This document shows positions 16,921-26,132 of a stretch of DNA of 64,000 nt, piece by piece. The translations under genes were made by a program, and so were the position numbers. How positions within the stretch are numbered: position 1 is the stretch's first letter; every line of letters begins with the position of its first letter. The notes below the pieces were generated by a model. It was not told where the DNA came from. It made no database searches and saw only the letters and a program-made list of their open reading frames with translations. Source of the DNA: Bacillota bacterium (GTDB lineage Bacteria > Bacillota > Clostridia > Lachnospirales > Lachnospiraceae); contig JAEZZQ010000015.1 of the NCBI GenBank assembly GCA_023442465.1, forward strand, positions 1-64,000, given 5' to 3'.

Positions 16921-19900
16921 ATGGAGAGGAGAAGAAAAACTAAGATTTTAATTACCGGTATTCTCATAATAAGTCTTGGTCTTCCATCCGCGGCATCCCT
17001 ATATGCGAGGGAGACCTTGAACGGGATAAGCGAGAAGCGGGAAGCGATTGCTTCCAGGGAGGATGGCACATACAAGATATTGGAAATTGTACCGGATAAA
17101 AGTGTCTCACGGGCCGGCTTCTATTTCGCAGGGCAGGAACCATTTTGCATTTATGATGAAGCTGGAGAAATGTTATTTGATTCATGGGAAGATGACGGAC
17201 AAAATGTCAGACCTTGGCAAAGCGTATTGGAGCTTTTTTCCAGTGAAGAGGAAAGACACGACTATTTAAATCTTTTGTATGATAGAATAAAGGCTGATGA
17301 CAGAATAAAAGGTTTAGTGGAAAAAGCAGAGCAGAATAGTCCGGAGCAATCACCCATCACTTATATGGAATATAAGGAAGTTTCAGAAGAAGAGTATGAA
17401 AATGAACCGGATAAATACCAAAAATATGAAATGGCGGCGGGCGAGAAACTTGGATATTTTGAACGTGTGGACTCAGAAGATTATACTGGCAAGCGTTATG
17501 ATGTACAGTTTGTATATGATGGAGAAATGCAGGCCGACAGTGCCGGGAGCTTTTACCAGGTAACAGAAGAAGCACAAAAAATAGATGTATGGGATACTTC
17601 ATGGGACTTCTGGGAGAATGGAGATGTATATGTATCTAATTCTGACGGAAGTTACAGCTATGCGGGCAAGCTAAAGGATATTAGGGAGGCATCCGAACAG
17701 GACACCGGTGCCGGACTGGGAGCCGGGGAAACGGAAGAGGAAGGAACGGAAGCTTTGGAACCGGAGAATCCAGAGTTAGAGAACCCAGAATCGGGAAACC
17801 CAGAACCGCCTCCCCCAGAATCGGGAAACCCAGAACCGCCCCCCCTTGAATCGGGAAGTACAGAACCGAATTCCTCTGAACCGGGAAACCCAGAATCCAA
17901 GCTCCCTGAATCGGGAAGTACGGAACCGAGGTCCTCTGAACCGGGAAACTTAGAACCGAAGAGTCCGGAAGCAGGAAACTCTGAACCGGAGAGCACCGGA
18001 ACGGGAAACGTGCAGGGGGAAGCGGTTAATACAGAATGGAAACTATATTCTGCGCCGGTTACAGAGTATGAGGATATACAAGATACTCCCGTTGCTCTTG
18101 AGGAACTGGAGGAAGATAATATTCTTAATGAACCGGAAGCAGAGGAAGAAACAGAATATTGGTACTTAAAATTTGAGAAAATAGAATACGAAGAATTGGA
18201 AGCAGATAAACAATATTATAGAGCAGTACATTATGAAGAATCTGAGGAAGGAGCATGGTTATTTAAGTTTGTGACGGATGATAGTCCTTATTTGGACACT
18301 GTTTTATTTGGAGACACTGTTATTTATTATGAAGGCGGTTTTATAAATAACGAGTGGTTTAAGCGTTATGCCTATGATATGGAGGAGGATATTTTAGATT
18401 CCTTCCAGGTAAAAGTCACTGTGATGACTATTGACAAATTAAATAACTGGATAGCAGAAGGGCATTCCTATGAAGAATTTGATTTTATATTGATTCAAGA
18501 TGGTTCTTTTATGAGTGCGGATGGAGAGTTAAAAGGCGGATTTATTGATGAGGCCGATTTTGATAAAGAGAATGCGGAGCGGTTATTTTCGGATATTATA
18601 TCTCACAAGATTCCTGCTGTAGTAGATTCGTCCATTGTATTTGCGAAAGATACCTCGGCAGAAGAAGTAAATGTAATGTTGAATCAGCCTATGAACAGGG
18701 ACAAGCCATACCTGTGGAAGCTGGCAGCTTTACTGATGCAGGAGTCGCCGGATAAATTCATGCCACAGTCGGACGTATCTGCTGCATTCAATTTTAATAT
18801 GATTGATCCGGCAACATGGCAATCGATAGAGGGACTGGAAGGCTTTGTAGCGGATAAGGATAAAAGCTATGTCAACAGAAATATCTACGTGTCCTATGAA
18901 AAGTCATTTATAAATGAAGGGTTCGATCGTGTGATATGGAATGATTCTTCCCTAGGCCAGGAAAAAGTAAACGCAAATATGGAAGGTTTTGAGGATGTTT
19001 TGCTTGAAATAGAGAACGAGAATATGTACCGGGAGGCCGAGGCTTCCTGGGCTGGAGAACCGCTTTCTACGGATATTTGTGAGTCTGCCGTGTTGAGGTA
19101 TATCATTAATTATGAATATCAGCGTGCGGTTTATTTAAAATCGAGTTTAAATATATTGGATATTGAGCCGACCATACCGGATAAGAATTCCTATCCGCTA
19201 ACTGCCGACGATGTTATGAAATGGATTGCGAAGGACAGTCCTATAACCAAAGATAATATTAAGATTACAACAATGACCGTGTCTGAATTTATAGGAAAGA
19301 CGGAAGACATAAATGCGAATTATGATATGATTTATATAGGTACCGATACGGACAAATTGAATATGCAGAATGAAAGGACAATATTTAATGATAGTTCTAT
19401 GACTGGTCTGGTCTATTTCCATGCCGGAGACTATCGTTATTCGGATGCAAGGCTCGGCGGTTTACTGCAAAGGGATTATTACAGTTCCACAAAGCTATAC
19501 GAGTGGGTAAAGGTTCGCTATAGCGGCCTGGATTTAACGAAGGAAAAGCTTCAGGCTCTAAAATCCTATGCCGATGCCTCATATCCGATTGTATTATCTG
19601 AAAATTTTTATACGCAGGATTCCGTGGGTGAGACGATCATTAATGAGTCATATATAGATAATTCTTCCTATATGTATGAATTCTCCAATGAAATGCTGGA
19701 AAAAAATAAGAAAAATGTATTTTCTAAAAAGATATTGGATGGGGCATCGGAAGGTGGAAAGGCGGGAATTAAGCTGTTTTCATTCTATATCAACAGACCT
19801 AAACTGAAATTAATTGATACGAGAGTTAAGTGTGATTATATAAGTTCAAATGATGTATATCAGATAGCGGCATCCGGCGGGGAATACATGCTGGAATATG

Positions 19901-22044
19901 GCTTTACGATTCAGAACATAGGAGCCGTTTCAAACAATACGAAATACCGATGTAAGCTATATATTGATATCAATGCCGATGGAAAATTTTCTCCTCTTGA
20001 GAGAATAGATGATATTTCCATTACACAAGGCAGTTCTTCGGTATCGCCGGACGGGTTGACGGCAGGAGTTTCATATACCTTGCGCCGCAGAGTGCCTGAC
20101 GGCTATAAAGGGGTGCTCAATTGGAAGATCGAGCTTGTGCAGGCAGATAATGATAATATCCGCACATCTATGTCCGGCTATAGCCAGATGATAGGACTTG
20201 AACCGGAAACGATACGTATTTTGCAAATATGCAGAGGACCGCTGTTTTGGGATGGGGCAGCAGCAATGCCCTGGCTTAGCGGCGGCGGCTGGTGGGGGGA
20301 TTCTACCAACAGGCGCTTGAATCTGGAGGATGAGCTTAAAAATAATTCAAGTAATTATTATAAGCTTGTTCATGGAGGCATGATAAACGGAGTTAGTTAC
20401 GAAGGAATCGAGGAAGATTTCAATATCGAGGTGAATTGTGTAACAATAGAGGAATTCCACGATATGTATGAGAGCGCTTCAGATAAGAAATCAGTTCTTC
20501 GCGATTACAATATGCTGATATTGGGATTTTCTGACAGCTATCAGGATATAAAAGCAGAGTGCATTAATGGAGTCGGCGGCATTGCTGAGTTCATCGAAAG
20601 TGGAAAAAGTGTGCTTTTCGCACATGACACCACTTCCTTCTTTAACTATGACTACAAAGCTTATGGATACCCGGATAATAAATTCGATATGAATTCTTAC
20701 GGGGTCGTAAATGACAGCGGAAATCGAGTGAGCAAATATTCTTACCAAAGATATACGAACGATTTGCCCTGGGCATATAACCTGAATACTTTTGTGCGGC
20801 CATTGGTAGGTATGGACCGGTATGGTGTAAATGAGCTGAATATTGTGAAGGCTGAAGATGGGACAGTAACGTCAGTAGGCAATACGGAGAGAAGCAACCT
20901 TTTAAAAAAGGGAGCAGGGCTGCGTGTGTCGGATAATCCGATCCTGAATACCCAGGGGTATGATATTGCGTATAAGGCGAAGTCCAATAAAACTGAGACG
21001 GTAGCAGAGGTACAAGGATACACTTATTCCGTTATCGCATTAAAAGATCAGAACACTACGGCAAACAGAAAAGGCGAAAGAAATCAATATTTAAATTTTA
21101 ACTTTTCTAAAATAAGCAACAACTTAATAAATAATGGGCAGATAAACGATGGAGCAGGTGATAGTGAAACGAATGCCGTGCAAGTCAATAGCGGACTGAT
21201 CACTACATATCCATATAAGTTAAAAGAGAAGTTCCCTATTTCCAGCACACATGCTCAATATTATCAGCTGAATCTGGATTCTGACAGCGATGCAGACGGA
21301 GAAGGTGACCTTGTTGTATGGTATTGCCTTGGAGAAAATAAAGGGGGAGGAGATAACATTTACTCCATTTCTCCCAATGATGTAGTGAATAACTATTACA
21401 TTTATAACAAGGGGAATGTCACTTATACGGGCATGGGGCATAGTGGACGCCAAAGTGCTGAACCTGCTTATGTTGAGGAGGCAAAGCTTTTTATTAACAC
21501 GATTATTGCTGCCTATACAGCCAGTGTAAGGTCTCCGGAAGTGACGATTATAAATGAAAAAACGCAGAAAAAGCTGAATGATATTTATAATTATCACGAT
21601 GCAATGAATAATATACATTTTAATGACAACATGCAGGATTATCAAAAGGTGTACTTTACTGTTAATGATAATAATTTTGTAAAGGGTGATAGAAAAATTG
21701 CCGTTTCATTCTATAGAGAGGCACCGGAAGGGGATAAAGAAATAAGTTATAAAGGATATAACTACAAGATTTTTGCCATGGAAGGACTGCCTGTTTTCTG
21801 GGGGGACGCAGATGATAATGATGCCAATGATGTACCCGCCGATAGTAACGCGCTTGCCAGCGGAGGACTGTATTATGTGCGGATTCCGAGAACATTGCTG
21901 GAATATCGGGAAGGAGCAGGTGTAAGACAGTCTTTGTTTGTTGAAGCCTGCGGTAAAATAAAGCGTTATAATCAGGAAATAACGACACCGGCTGTTTACG
22001 ATAAAGTAGATATGGTTTCGCTACAGTTATTTGAATTGGATTGA
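16921..22044 (+). CDS. Giant secreted protein of the pilus operon (possibly DUF5057 type)
   Basis: 1707 residues. A Sec signal or anchor lies at residues 8-27 after a basic start (MERRRKTK), so the bulk is outside. The region YKILEIVPDKSVSRAGFYF near 58 resembles the opening of DUF5057-type proteins, from memory and not checked. Residues 290-359 are a 10-residue tandem repeat. Three stretches look like Rossmann or glutamine-amidotransferase-like folds without obvious catalytic residues, for example FDFILIQDGSF and YNMLILGFSDSY with SGKSVLFAHDTTSFF. Around residue 1015 a CARDB/Ig-like domain carries an Asp-rich calcium-loop-like motif DINADGKF. It is the last gene of the operon, 24 bases after the preceding minor pilin. 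The function is unknown. A pilus-tip cargo role like PilY1 is an inference from position and size. Confidence 0.8.
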   Translation: MERRRKTKILITGILIISLGLPSAASLYARETLNGISEKREAIASREDGTYKILEIVPDKSVSRAGFYFAGQEPFCIYDEAGEMLFDSWEDDGQNVRPWQSVLELFSSEEERHDYLNLLYDRIKADDRIKGLVEKAEQNSPEQSPITYMEYKEVSEEEYENEPDKYQKYEMAAGEKLGYFERVDSEDYTGKRYDVQFVYDGEMQADSAGSFYQVTEEAQKIDVWDTSWDFWENGDVYVSNSDGSYSYAGKLKDIREASEQDTGAGLGAGETEEEGTEALEPENPELENPESGNPEPPPPESGNPEPPPLESGSTEPNSSEPGNPESKLPESGSTEPRSSEPGNLEPKSPEAGNSEPESTGTGNVQGEAVNTEWKLYSAPVTEYEDIQDTPVALEELEEDNILNEPEAEEETEYWYLKFEKIEYEELEADKQYYRAVHYEESEEGAWLFKFVTDDSPYLDTVLFGDTVIYYEGGFINNEWFKRYAYDMEEDILDSFQVKVTVMTIDKLNNWIAEGHSYEEFDFILIQDGSFMSADGELKGGFIDEADFDKENAERLFSDIISHKIPAVVDSSIVFAKDTSAEEVNVMLNQPMNRDKPYLWKLAALLMQESPDKFMPQSDVSAAFNFNMIDPATWQSIEGLEGFVADKDKSYVNRNIYVSYEKSFINEGFDRVIWNDSSLGQEKVNANMEGFEDVLLEIENENMYREAEASWAGEPLSTDICESAVLRYIINYEYQRAVYLKSSLNILDIEPTIPDKNSYPLTADDVMKWIAKDSPITKDNIKITTMTVSEFIGKTEDINANYDMIYIGTDTDKLNMQNERTIFNDSSMTGLVYFHAGDYRYSDARLGGLLQRDYYSSTKLYEWVKVRYSGLDLTKEKLQALKSYADASYPIVLSENFYTQDSVGETIINESYIDNSSYMYEFSNEMLEKNKKNVFSKKILDGASEGGKAGIKLFSFYINRPKLKLIDTRVKCDYISSNDVYQIAASGGEYMLEYGFTIQNIGAVSNNTKYRCKLYIDINADGKFSPLERIDDISITQGSSSVSPDGLTAGVSYTLRRRVPDGYKGVLNWKIELVQADNDNIRTSMSGYSQMIGLEPETIRILQICRGPLFWDGAAAMPWLSGGGWWGDSTNRRLNLEDELKNNSSNYYKLVHGGMINGVSYEGIEEDFNIEVNCVTIEEFHDMYESASDKKSVLRDYNMLILGFSDSYQDIKAECINGVGGIAEFIESGKSVLFAHDTTSFFNYDYKAYGYPDNKFDMNSYGVVNDSGNRVSKYSYQRYTNDLPWAYNLNTFVRPLVGMDRYGVNELNIVKAEDGTVTSVGNTERSNLLKKGAGLRVSDNPILNTQGYDIAYKAKSNKTETVAEVQGYTYSVIALKDQNTTANRKGERNQYLNFNFSKISNNLINNGQINDGAGDSETNAVQVNSGLITTYPYKLKEKFPISSTHAQYYQLNLDSDSDADGEGDLVVWYCLGENKGGGDNIYSISPNDVVNNYYIYNKGNVTYTGMGHSGRQSAEPAYVEEAKLFINTIIAAYTASVRSPEVTIINEKTQKKLNDIYNYHDAMNNIHFNDNMQDYQKVYFTVNDNNFVKGDRKIAVSFYREAPEGDKEISYKGYNYKIFAMEGLPVFWGDADDNDANDVPADSNALASGGLYYVRIPRTLLEYREGAGVRQSLFVEACGKIKRYNQEITTPAVYDKVDMVSLQLFELD
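17788..17997 (+). repeat. Seven tandem 30-bp repeats coding a Pro/Glu-rich stalk
   Basis: Glutamate recurs exactly every ten codons (residues 290, 300, up to 350) in units of the form E-[S/P]-G-[N/S]-x-E-P-x-x-x, such as ESGNPEPPPP. The first two units are almost identical at the DNA level and the later ones diverge. The repeat codes an extended proline-rich linker. In-frame copy changes would alter its length without breaking the protein. Confidence 0.9.
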
Positions 22045-22079
22045 TAAAAAAAAGAATAGTTTATGTCGTAAAGATGAAT

Positions 22080-22109
22080 TGCTCCTATCGAACAGATGGG
22101 AGCAGTTTT
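22080..22109 (+). terminator. Probable terminator of the pilus operon
   Basis: TGCTCCTAT pairs with ATGGGAGCA (one G-T wobble, 7-base loop), followed by GTTTTG. It lies 36 bases after the stop of the giant gene. The T run is short, so efficiency is uncertain. Confidence 0.6.
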
Positions 22110-22210
22110 GCCTGCAATCGATGGAAATATGAATAAAGCCGCACGTGAAATCAGAAAATCAGAAAATATAAATAAAATGGTATTTAATTGTATTTTTTTT
22201 TAGAAATGTA

Positions 22211-22219
22211 TGTTATAAT
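22211..22219 (+). promoter_or_regulatory. Extended -10 promoter of cheV
   Basis: TGTTATAAT is a perfect -10 with the TGN extension, 61 bases before the cheV start. No good -35 lies at the usual distance. The A/T-rich DNA just upstream may serve as an UP-like element. Confidence 0.55.
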
Positions 22220-22279
22220 TAGTCAAAGTTAATGTGTTTTGGTAAAAATTGATGAATAAATGGCGTGAGGTGGATGAAT

Positions 22280-23185
22280 ATGGATACAAATATTCTGCTG
22301 GAAAATGGAACAAATGAGTTGGAAGTTTTAGAGTTCGTACTGGAAGGACAGCATTATGGAATAAATGTTGCTAAGATAAGAGAAATTATTCCTTATCAGG
22401 AAGTTACGCCGGTTCCGAATGCGCATCCGAGTATCGAAGGAATTTTTATGCCGCGTGATACGATGATAACGGCAATTAGTTTGAGAAATTGTCTTCAGAT
22501 GAGGGAATATAATAATGAAGAATTGAACACTTCTTTATTTATAGTGACGAATTTCAATAAGCTTGATATCGCATTTCATGTAGATGCCGTTATGGGTATA
22601 CATAGAGTTTCATGGAATCAGATCATCAAGCCGGGAACTACCGTTTCTACCAGTGAAGATGGAATTTCCACGGGTATTATTAAGATTAACGGTAAGTTGA
22701 TAATTATTTTGGATTTTGAAAAGATTGTTACCGACATCAATCCTGAGACGGGGCTGAAGATGTCTGAAATAGATGAACTGGGACATCGCCCGCAGCGCAA
22801 TGTGCCAATTTTAATTGCGGAGGATTCCCCTCTTTTGAATAAACTGATCGTGGATTCTTTGAAGCAGGCAGGATATGTTAACCTTATCCATACGGAGAAT
22901 GGAAAGCAGGCATATGACGTAATTACTGCATGCAAAGAGGACGGTACGTTGCGCCAGCATGTGCAGTGTATTATTACGGATATAGAGATGCCCGTAATGG
23001 ATGGACATCGTCTGACGAAATTGGTAAAAGAAGATGAGGAGACGAAAAATATTCCCGTTATTATTTTCTCTTCGTTAGTGAATGAAGAGATGAGGAGAAA
23101 GGGCGAGGCTCTTGGTGCAGATGCACAGTTGTCCAAGCCGGAGATCGGTAACTTGGTTCATGTAATTGATGAATTAATAAGGTAA
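22280..23185 (+). CDS. cheV: Chemotaxis coupling/response protein CheV
   Basis: A CheW-REC fusion of 301 residues. Residues 1-160 are the CheW-like coupling domain (FVLEGQHYGINVAKIREII and the closing GISTGIIKINGKLIIILDFEKI). Residues about 178-300 form a receiver domain, with phosphoacceptor Asp in CIITDIEMPVMDG (D234), acidic pocket IAEDSP and lysine in QLSKPE. CheV adjusts receptor-kinase coupling by phosphorylation. I choose ATG 22280, six bases after GAGGTGG. ATG 22274 directly abuts that site. It is monocistronic between a promoter and a strong terminator and no other chemotaxis gene is present, so it serves a system encoded elsewhere. Its position behind the pilus genes is suggestive only. 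Confidence 0.92.
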   Translation: MDTNILLENGTNELEVLEFVLEGQHYGINVAKIREIIPYQEVTPVPNAHPSIEGIFMPRDTMITAISLRNCLQMREYNNEELNTSLFIVTNFNKLDIAFHVDAVMGIHRVSWNQIIKPGTTVSTSEDGISTGIIKINGKLIIILDFEKIVTDINPETGLKMSEIDELGHRPQRNVPILIAEDSPLLNKLIVDSLKQAGYVNLIHTENGKQAYDVITACKEDGTLRQHVQCIITDIEMPVMDGHRLTKLVKEDEETKNIPVIIFSSLVNEEMRRKGEALGADAQLSKPEIGNLVHVIDELIR

Positions 23186-23212
23186 TACTAATAATACATA
23201 ATATGGGATTAA

Positions 23213-23247
23213 AAAGAGCGGGATTAATTCCTCGCTCTTTTTTTGGA
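23213..23247 (+). terminator. Terminator after cheV
   Basis: AAAGAGCG (213-220) pairs perfectly with CGCTCTTT (233-240), with a partly paired 12-base loop and a run of seven T after it. Confidence 0.88.
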
Positions 23248-23277
23248 ACTTCTTGAAGAAACGAAAGGAATTACTGA

Positions 23278-24072
23278 ATGGATGACATAAAGAAGATTAT
23301 GGCGGATAGCATACAAAACGCAGATATGGTGCTGGTAGGTATCGGCGAAGAGTTTGGAGTGAATTTTTCAGAAATGAAGGGAAATCCCCAATATAAACAT
23401 TTTTTGGATCGGGCAGAAGAGACAGAAGAGAATAACTGGATGGTTCCCTATGCGGAAAAGCTGTATTTGCGGGAGCATAAAAATGAGAAAATAATGAAAG
23501 CTTATGATGGACTTGGAAAGCTGTTGGAAGGAAAAAACTATTATATTGTCTCTACATGTACGGATGATTGTATTTACGATGCCGGATTCGAGGAAGGCAG
23601 GATAGTAACGCCCTGCGGCGGATATCGTTTCGTGCAGTGTGAGGATAATTGCGGAGGCAGGATAGAGGGACCGGATGAGGAGCTTTTGGGACAAATATAT
23701 CATAGCATTCAAACAGGAGAAGAAAGGGTAAAAACAGATAAGCCGCTTTGCATAAACTGTAAAAAAAATCTGGTATTTAACAACATAAAGGCCGGTCACT
23801 ATGCGGAAGAGGGTTACCTGAATCAGTGGAATCACTATACGAAATGGCTTCAGGGAACGGTGAACAGAAAGCTCTGTGTTGTAGAGCTGGGGGTAGGAAT
23901 GCAGTTTCCGACGGTAATACGTTGGCCCTTTGAAAAAGTAGTTTTTTTTAACCAGAAATCCAATTTTTTTCGAATACATAGTAAATTATATCAATTGACG
24001 GAGGAAATTAAAGAAAGAGGGTACTCTGTGAAAGAAAATTCGACAGATTTTATCATAAATTGGTTTGTCTAA
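23278..24072 (+). CDS. Divergent sirtuin-like (Sir2 family) protein
   Basis: 264 residues with the Sir2 layout: an N-terminal nucleotide-binding segment NADMVLVGIGEEFGV, a central YYIVSTCTDDCIYDAGF, a zinc region with two cysteine pairs (CEDNC, then CINC) and a C-terminal VVELGVGMQFPTVIRWPFE. The residues that make sirtuins deacetylases differ. The GAG.S loop reads GIGEEFG. The TQN.D motif reads TCTDD. The catalytic His position reads TPCGG, with Cys. Some sirtuins with altered catalytic residues, such as the SirTM group, act as ADP-ribosyltransferases, but this one is not shown to. NAD-related function is likely, deacetylation unlikely. The start is ATG after AAAGGA. Confidence 0.7.
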   Translation: MDDIKKIMADSIQNADMVLVGIGEEFGVNFSEMKGNPQYKHFLDRAEETEENNWMVPYAEKLYLREHKNEKIMKAYDGLGKLLEGKNYYIVSTCTDDCIYDAGFEEGRIVTPCGGYRFVQCEDNCGGRIEGPDEELLGQIYHSIQTGEERVKTDKPLCINCKKNLVFNNIKAGHYAEEGYLNQWNHYTKWLQGTVNRKLCVVELGVGMQFPTVIRWPFEKVVFFNQKSNFFRIHSKLYQLTEEIKERGYSVKENSTDFIINWFV

Positions 24073-24150
24073 TGAAGATATGTATGATAAACTATGAAAG
24101 GAAGTATCAGTAATAAGAATATAGAAATATAAGAAATGTGAGGGTGTTTC

Positions 24151-26088
24151 ATGGGTTCAGATGAAGAATACTTGGATGACTTGCTTAAGTCCATCATGGA
24201 AAATGAAGATGAGAATGAAGACAATCCTTCAGAGGCGGAAGATGAAGCGGATACGGAAGTAATGACAGAAGGCACGCAGGAGAATGCACCGACTGATGGG
24301 GATTTGGCAGTAGAGGATGACTTTTTCTTAAATGATTTTGCGATTCAGGAGCCTGATATAGACGATATAGATGCGGAGCACATGGATCTGGAGGAAGAAG
24401 CAGATACCGATTCTTCGGATATATCCGATATTATGTCGGCTGATGAAATCAATGCGATGTTTACGGGAATGGAAGAGGCTCCCGATGAAGAAGAAATTGA
24501 TGAATCAGAAGTTTCTTTTGGAGAAAACTTGTTTGGCGAAGGGGCTGACGAGGGAGAAAATAGCTCCGATGCGACTGACGATAACCGGGATGGAATAAAC
24601 TCCTTACTTGGAGATGATAATGAGGAAATGGAAGCCGACGATATGTTGGCTTTGTTAGAGAGCATGTCTGCTGAAATGGGCGAAGAGGAAGAACTTAGTG
24701 CGGGTGCTGCAGCGCCAGAAGCAGATATTGCAGTTTCTGAGGAGGCATCGGAAAAAAAAGGACGCAAGAAAAAGAAGAAAGCCTTGCCCAAACTATTTGG
24801 TAAAAAGAAAAAAGATGAAGAAGAGAAAGTTCCGGATGAAAAAGAATTTGATGCGATAGAGAAAGAAACGAAGGAAATAAGTGAAGAGGCTTCGGTAGAG
24901 CCGTCTATAGAGGAACCCGCACAGAAAAAGCAGGGATTTTTTTCAAAGGCGCTGTCGTTTTTGACGGAATCTGACGAGGGCATGGATGAGGCTGAGAGAT
25001 TAAGGGTAACTCACGGAATGGAGCCTTCGGATGAAAACCGGAATATCTTACAAGAGCTGGACGCTGAGGATAAAAAGAAAAAGAAGAAGAAAGCGAAAGG
25101 CAAAAAGGGAGAGACTTCGGAAGACGGAGCAACGGATGATAATAAGGGAAAAGAAAAGAAGAAAAAAGAGAAGAAGCCCAAGCCGGTAAAGGGAGAGACT
25201 GCACAACCGGTAAGTGTTAAAAAGTCCAGGAAAAAAGTGTCCGTGAAAAACATTGCGATTATTACGGCGCTGTGCATGACGCTTTCCGCTCTCGTAATTG
25301 TTATCGTAAGTGTTGTTCCTGATTTCTTCGAAAAGAGGGCGGCACGGGATGCCTATTATGAAGCAGACTATGCGCAGTCGTATGAATTATTATACGGCAA
25401 GAAGCTGGATGAGAGCGATACAATCATTTACAATAAATCAAAGATAATAATGAGTCTGAACCGCAAGCTTTCTTCTTATCATAACTATATGAGCATGGGA
25501 AAAGAGCTGGAGGCTTTGGATGCGCTGATGATGGGCGTGGAGAAATATCCCGAGATTATTACGGATGCAAATGAATACAACGCAACGCAGGAAGTAGATG
25601 CAGTATATGCGACGATTCTGAACATTTTGAGCGATAAATATAATCTATCGGAGGAAGTGGCCAAGGTCATCATAGACTATGATGATTTGACTTATACGAG
25701 AAAGCTGGAATCTATTGTATATGGTACTCCTTTTATGTTGCCGGCGGAGGAGGAGCAGGCAGAAGACAGTGAAGCGGCTTCCGCGGATATTCTTCCTGAA
25801 GAGCAAGACCTTATTGAAGAAGATAGTCTTCCGGAACAGGTTTCGTCTGCTCAGCAGGTGTCAAATTCTTCCGCTTCGGATCCTTCAAATGAGGCAGCAC
25901 AGGATGAGGAACAGTTGCCGTCTGATACTGCGGATAGCGCATCAAGTACCGGTAATGCTCCGGTGCAAGAGCAGGCTGTCGAGGCTCCGGCCGAGTCTCC
26001 GGCTCAGCCTGCGGGGTCTACAGGAAGTCAGGGACAGTTGATCCAGGGCGTTAAGCAGCCGTTAGAGTTCCATATAAACGGAAATTAA
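24151..26088 (+). CDS. Unknown acidic/lysine-rich single-pass membrane protein
   Basis: 645 residues, not recognised. Residues 1-210 are extremely acidic (repeated DEE, EDE and DDI runs). Residues 210-365 alternate lysine-rich tracts (KKGRKKKKKALPK, DKKKKKKKAKGKK) with acidic ones. A single hydrophobic helix (about 367-391, NIAIITALCMTLSALVIVIV) is followed by ~165 residues that look folded and helical, possibly TPR-like (YYEADYAQSYELLYG, LEALDALMMGVEKYPE). The Ser/Ala/Glu/Gln-rich C-terminal tail is disordered. The topology suggests a disordered cytoplasmic half and an outside TPR-like half. It starts 78 bases after the sirtuin-like gene and precedes hisH. Confidence 0.75.
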   Translation: MGSDEEYLDDLLKSIMENEDENEDNPSEAEDEADTEVMTEGTQENAPTDGDLAVEDDFFLNDFAIQEPDIDDIDAEHMDLEEEADTDSSDISDIMSADEINAMFTGMEEAPDEEEIDESEVSFGENLFGEGADEGENSSDATDDNRDGINSLLGDDNEEMEADDMLALLESMSAEMGEEEELSAGAAAPEADIAVSEEASEKKGRKKKKKALPKLFGKKKKDEEEKVPDEKEFDAIEKETKEISEEASVEPSIEEPAQKKQGFFSKALSFLTESDEGMDEAERLRVTHGMEPSDENRNILQELDAEDKKKKKKKAKGKKGETSEDGATDDNKGKEKKKKEKKPKPVKGETAQPVSVKKSRKKVSVKNIAIITALCMTLSALVIVIVSVVPDFFEKRAARDAYYEADYAQSYELLYGKKLDESDTIIYNKSKIIMSLNRKLSSYHNYMSMGKELEALDALMMGVEKYPEIITDANEYNATQEVDAVYATILNILSDKYNLSEEVAKVIIDYDDLTYTRKLESIVYGTPFMLPAEEEQAEDSEAASADILPEEQDLIEEDSLPEQVSSAQQVSNSSASDPSNEAAQDEEQLPSDTADSASSTGNAPVQEQAVEAPAESPAQPAGSTGSQGQLIQGVKQPLEFHINGN

Positions 26089-26132
26089 CGTTTCTATTCA
26101 CACAAATTAACGACAATGGGAAGTGACTAAAA

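Noticed and set aside
17658..17996. 112-codon open frame on the minus strand rich in Ser and Gly
   Set aside because: It is the mirror of the 30-bp repeats in the giant secreted protein and has no ribosome binding site.
17788..17997. Regular repeats resembling a CRISPR array
   Set aside because: Units follow one another without spacers and code for protein in frame. No cas gene is present.
24345..24983. 212-codon minus-strand open frame
   Set aside because: It is opposite an acidic low-complexity coding region, and the Ser/Phe-rich product is a composition artefact.
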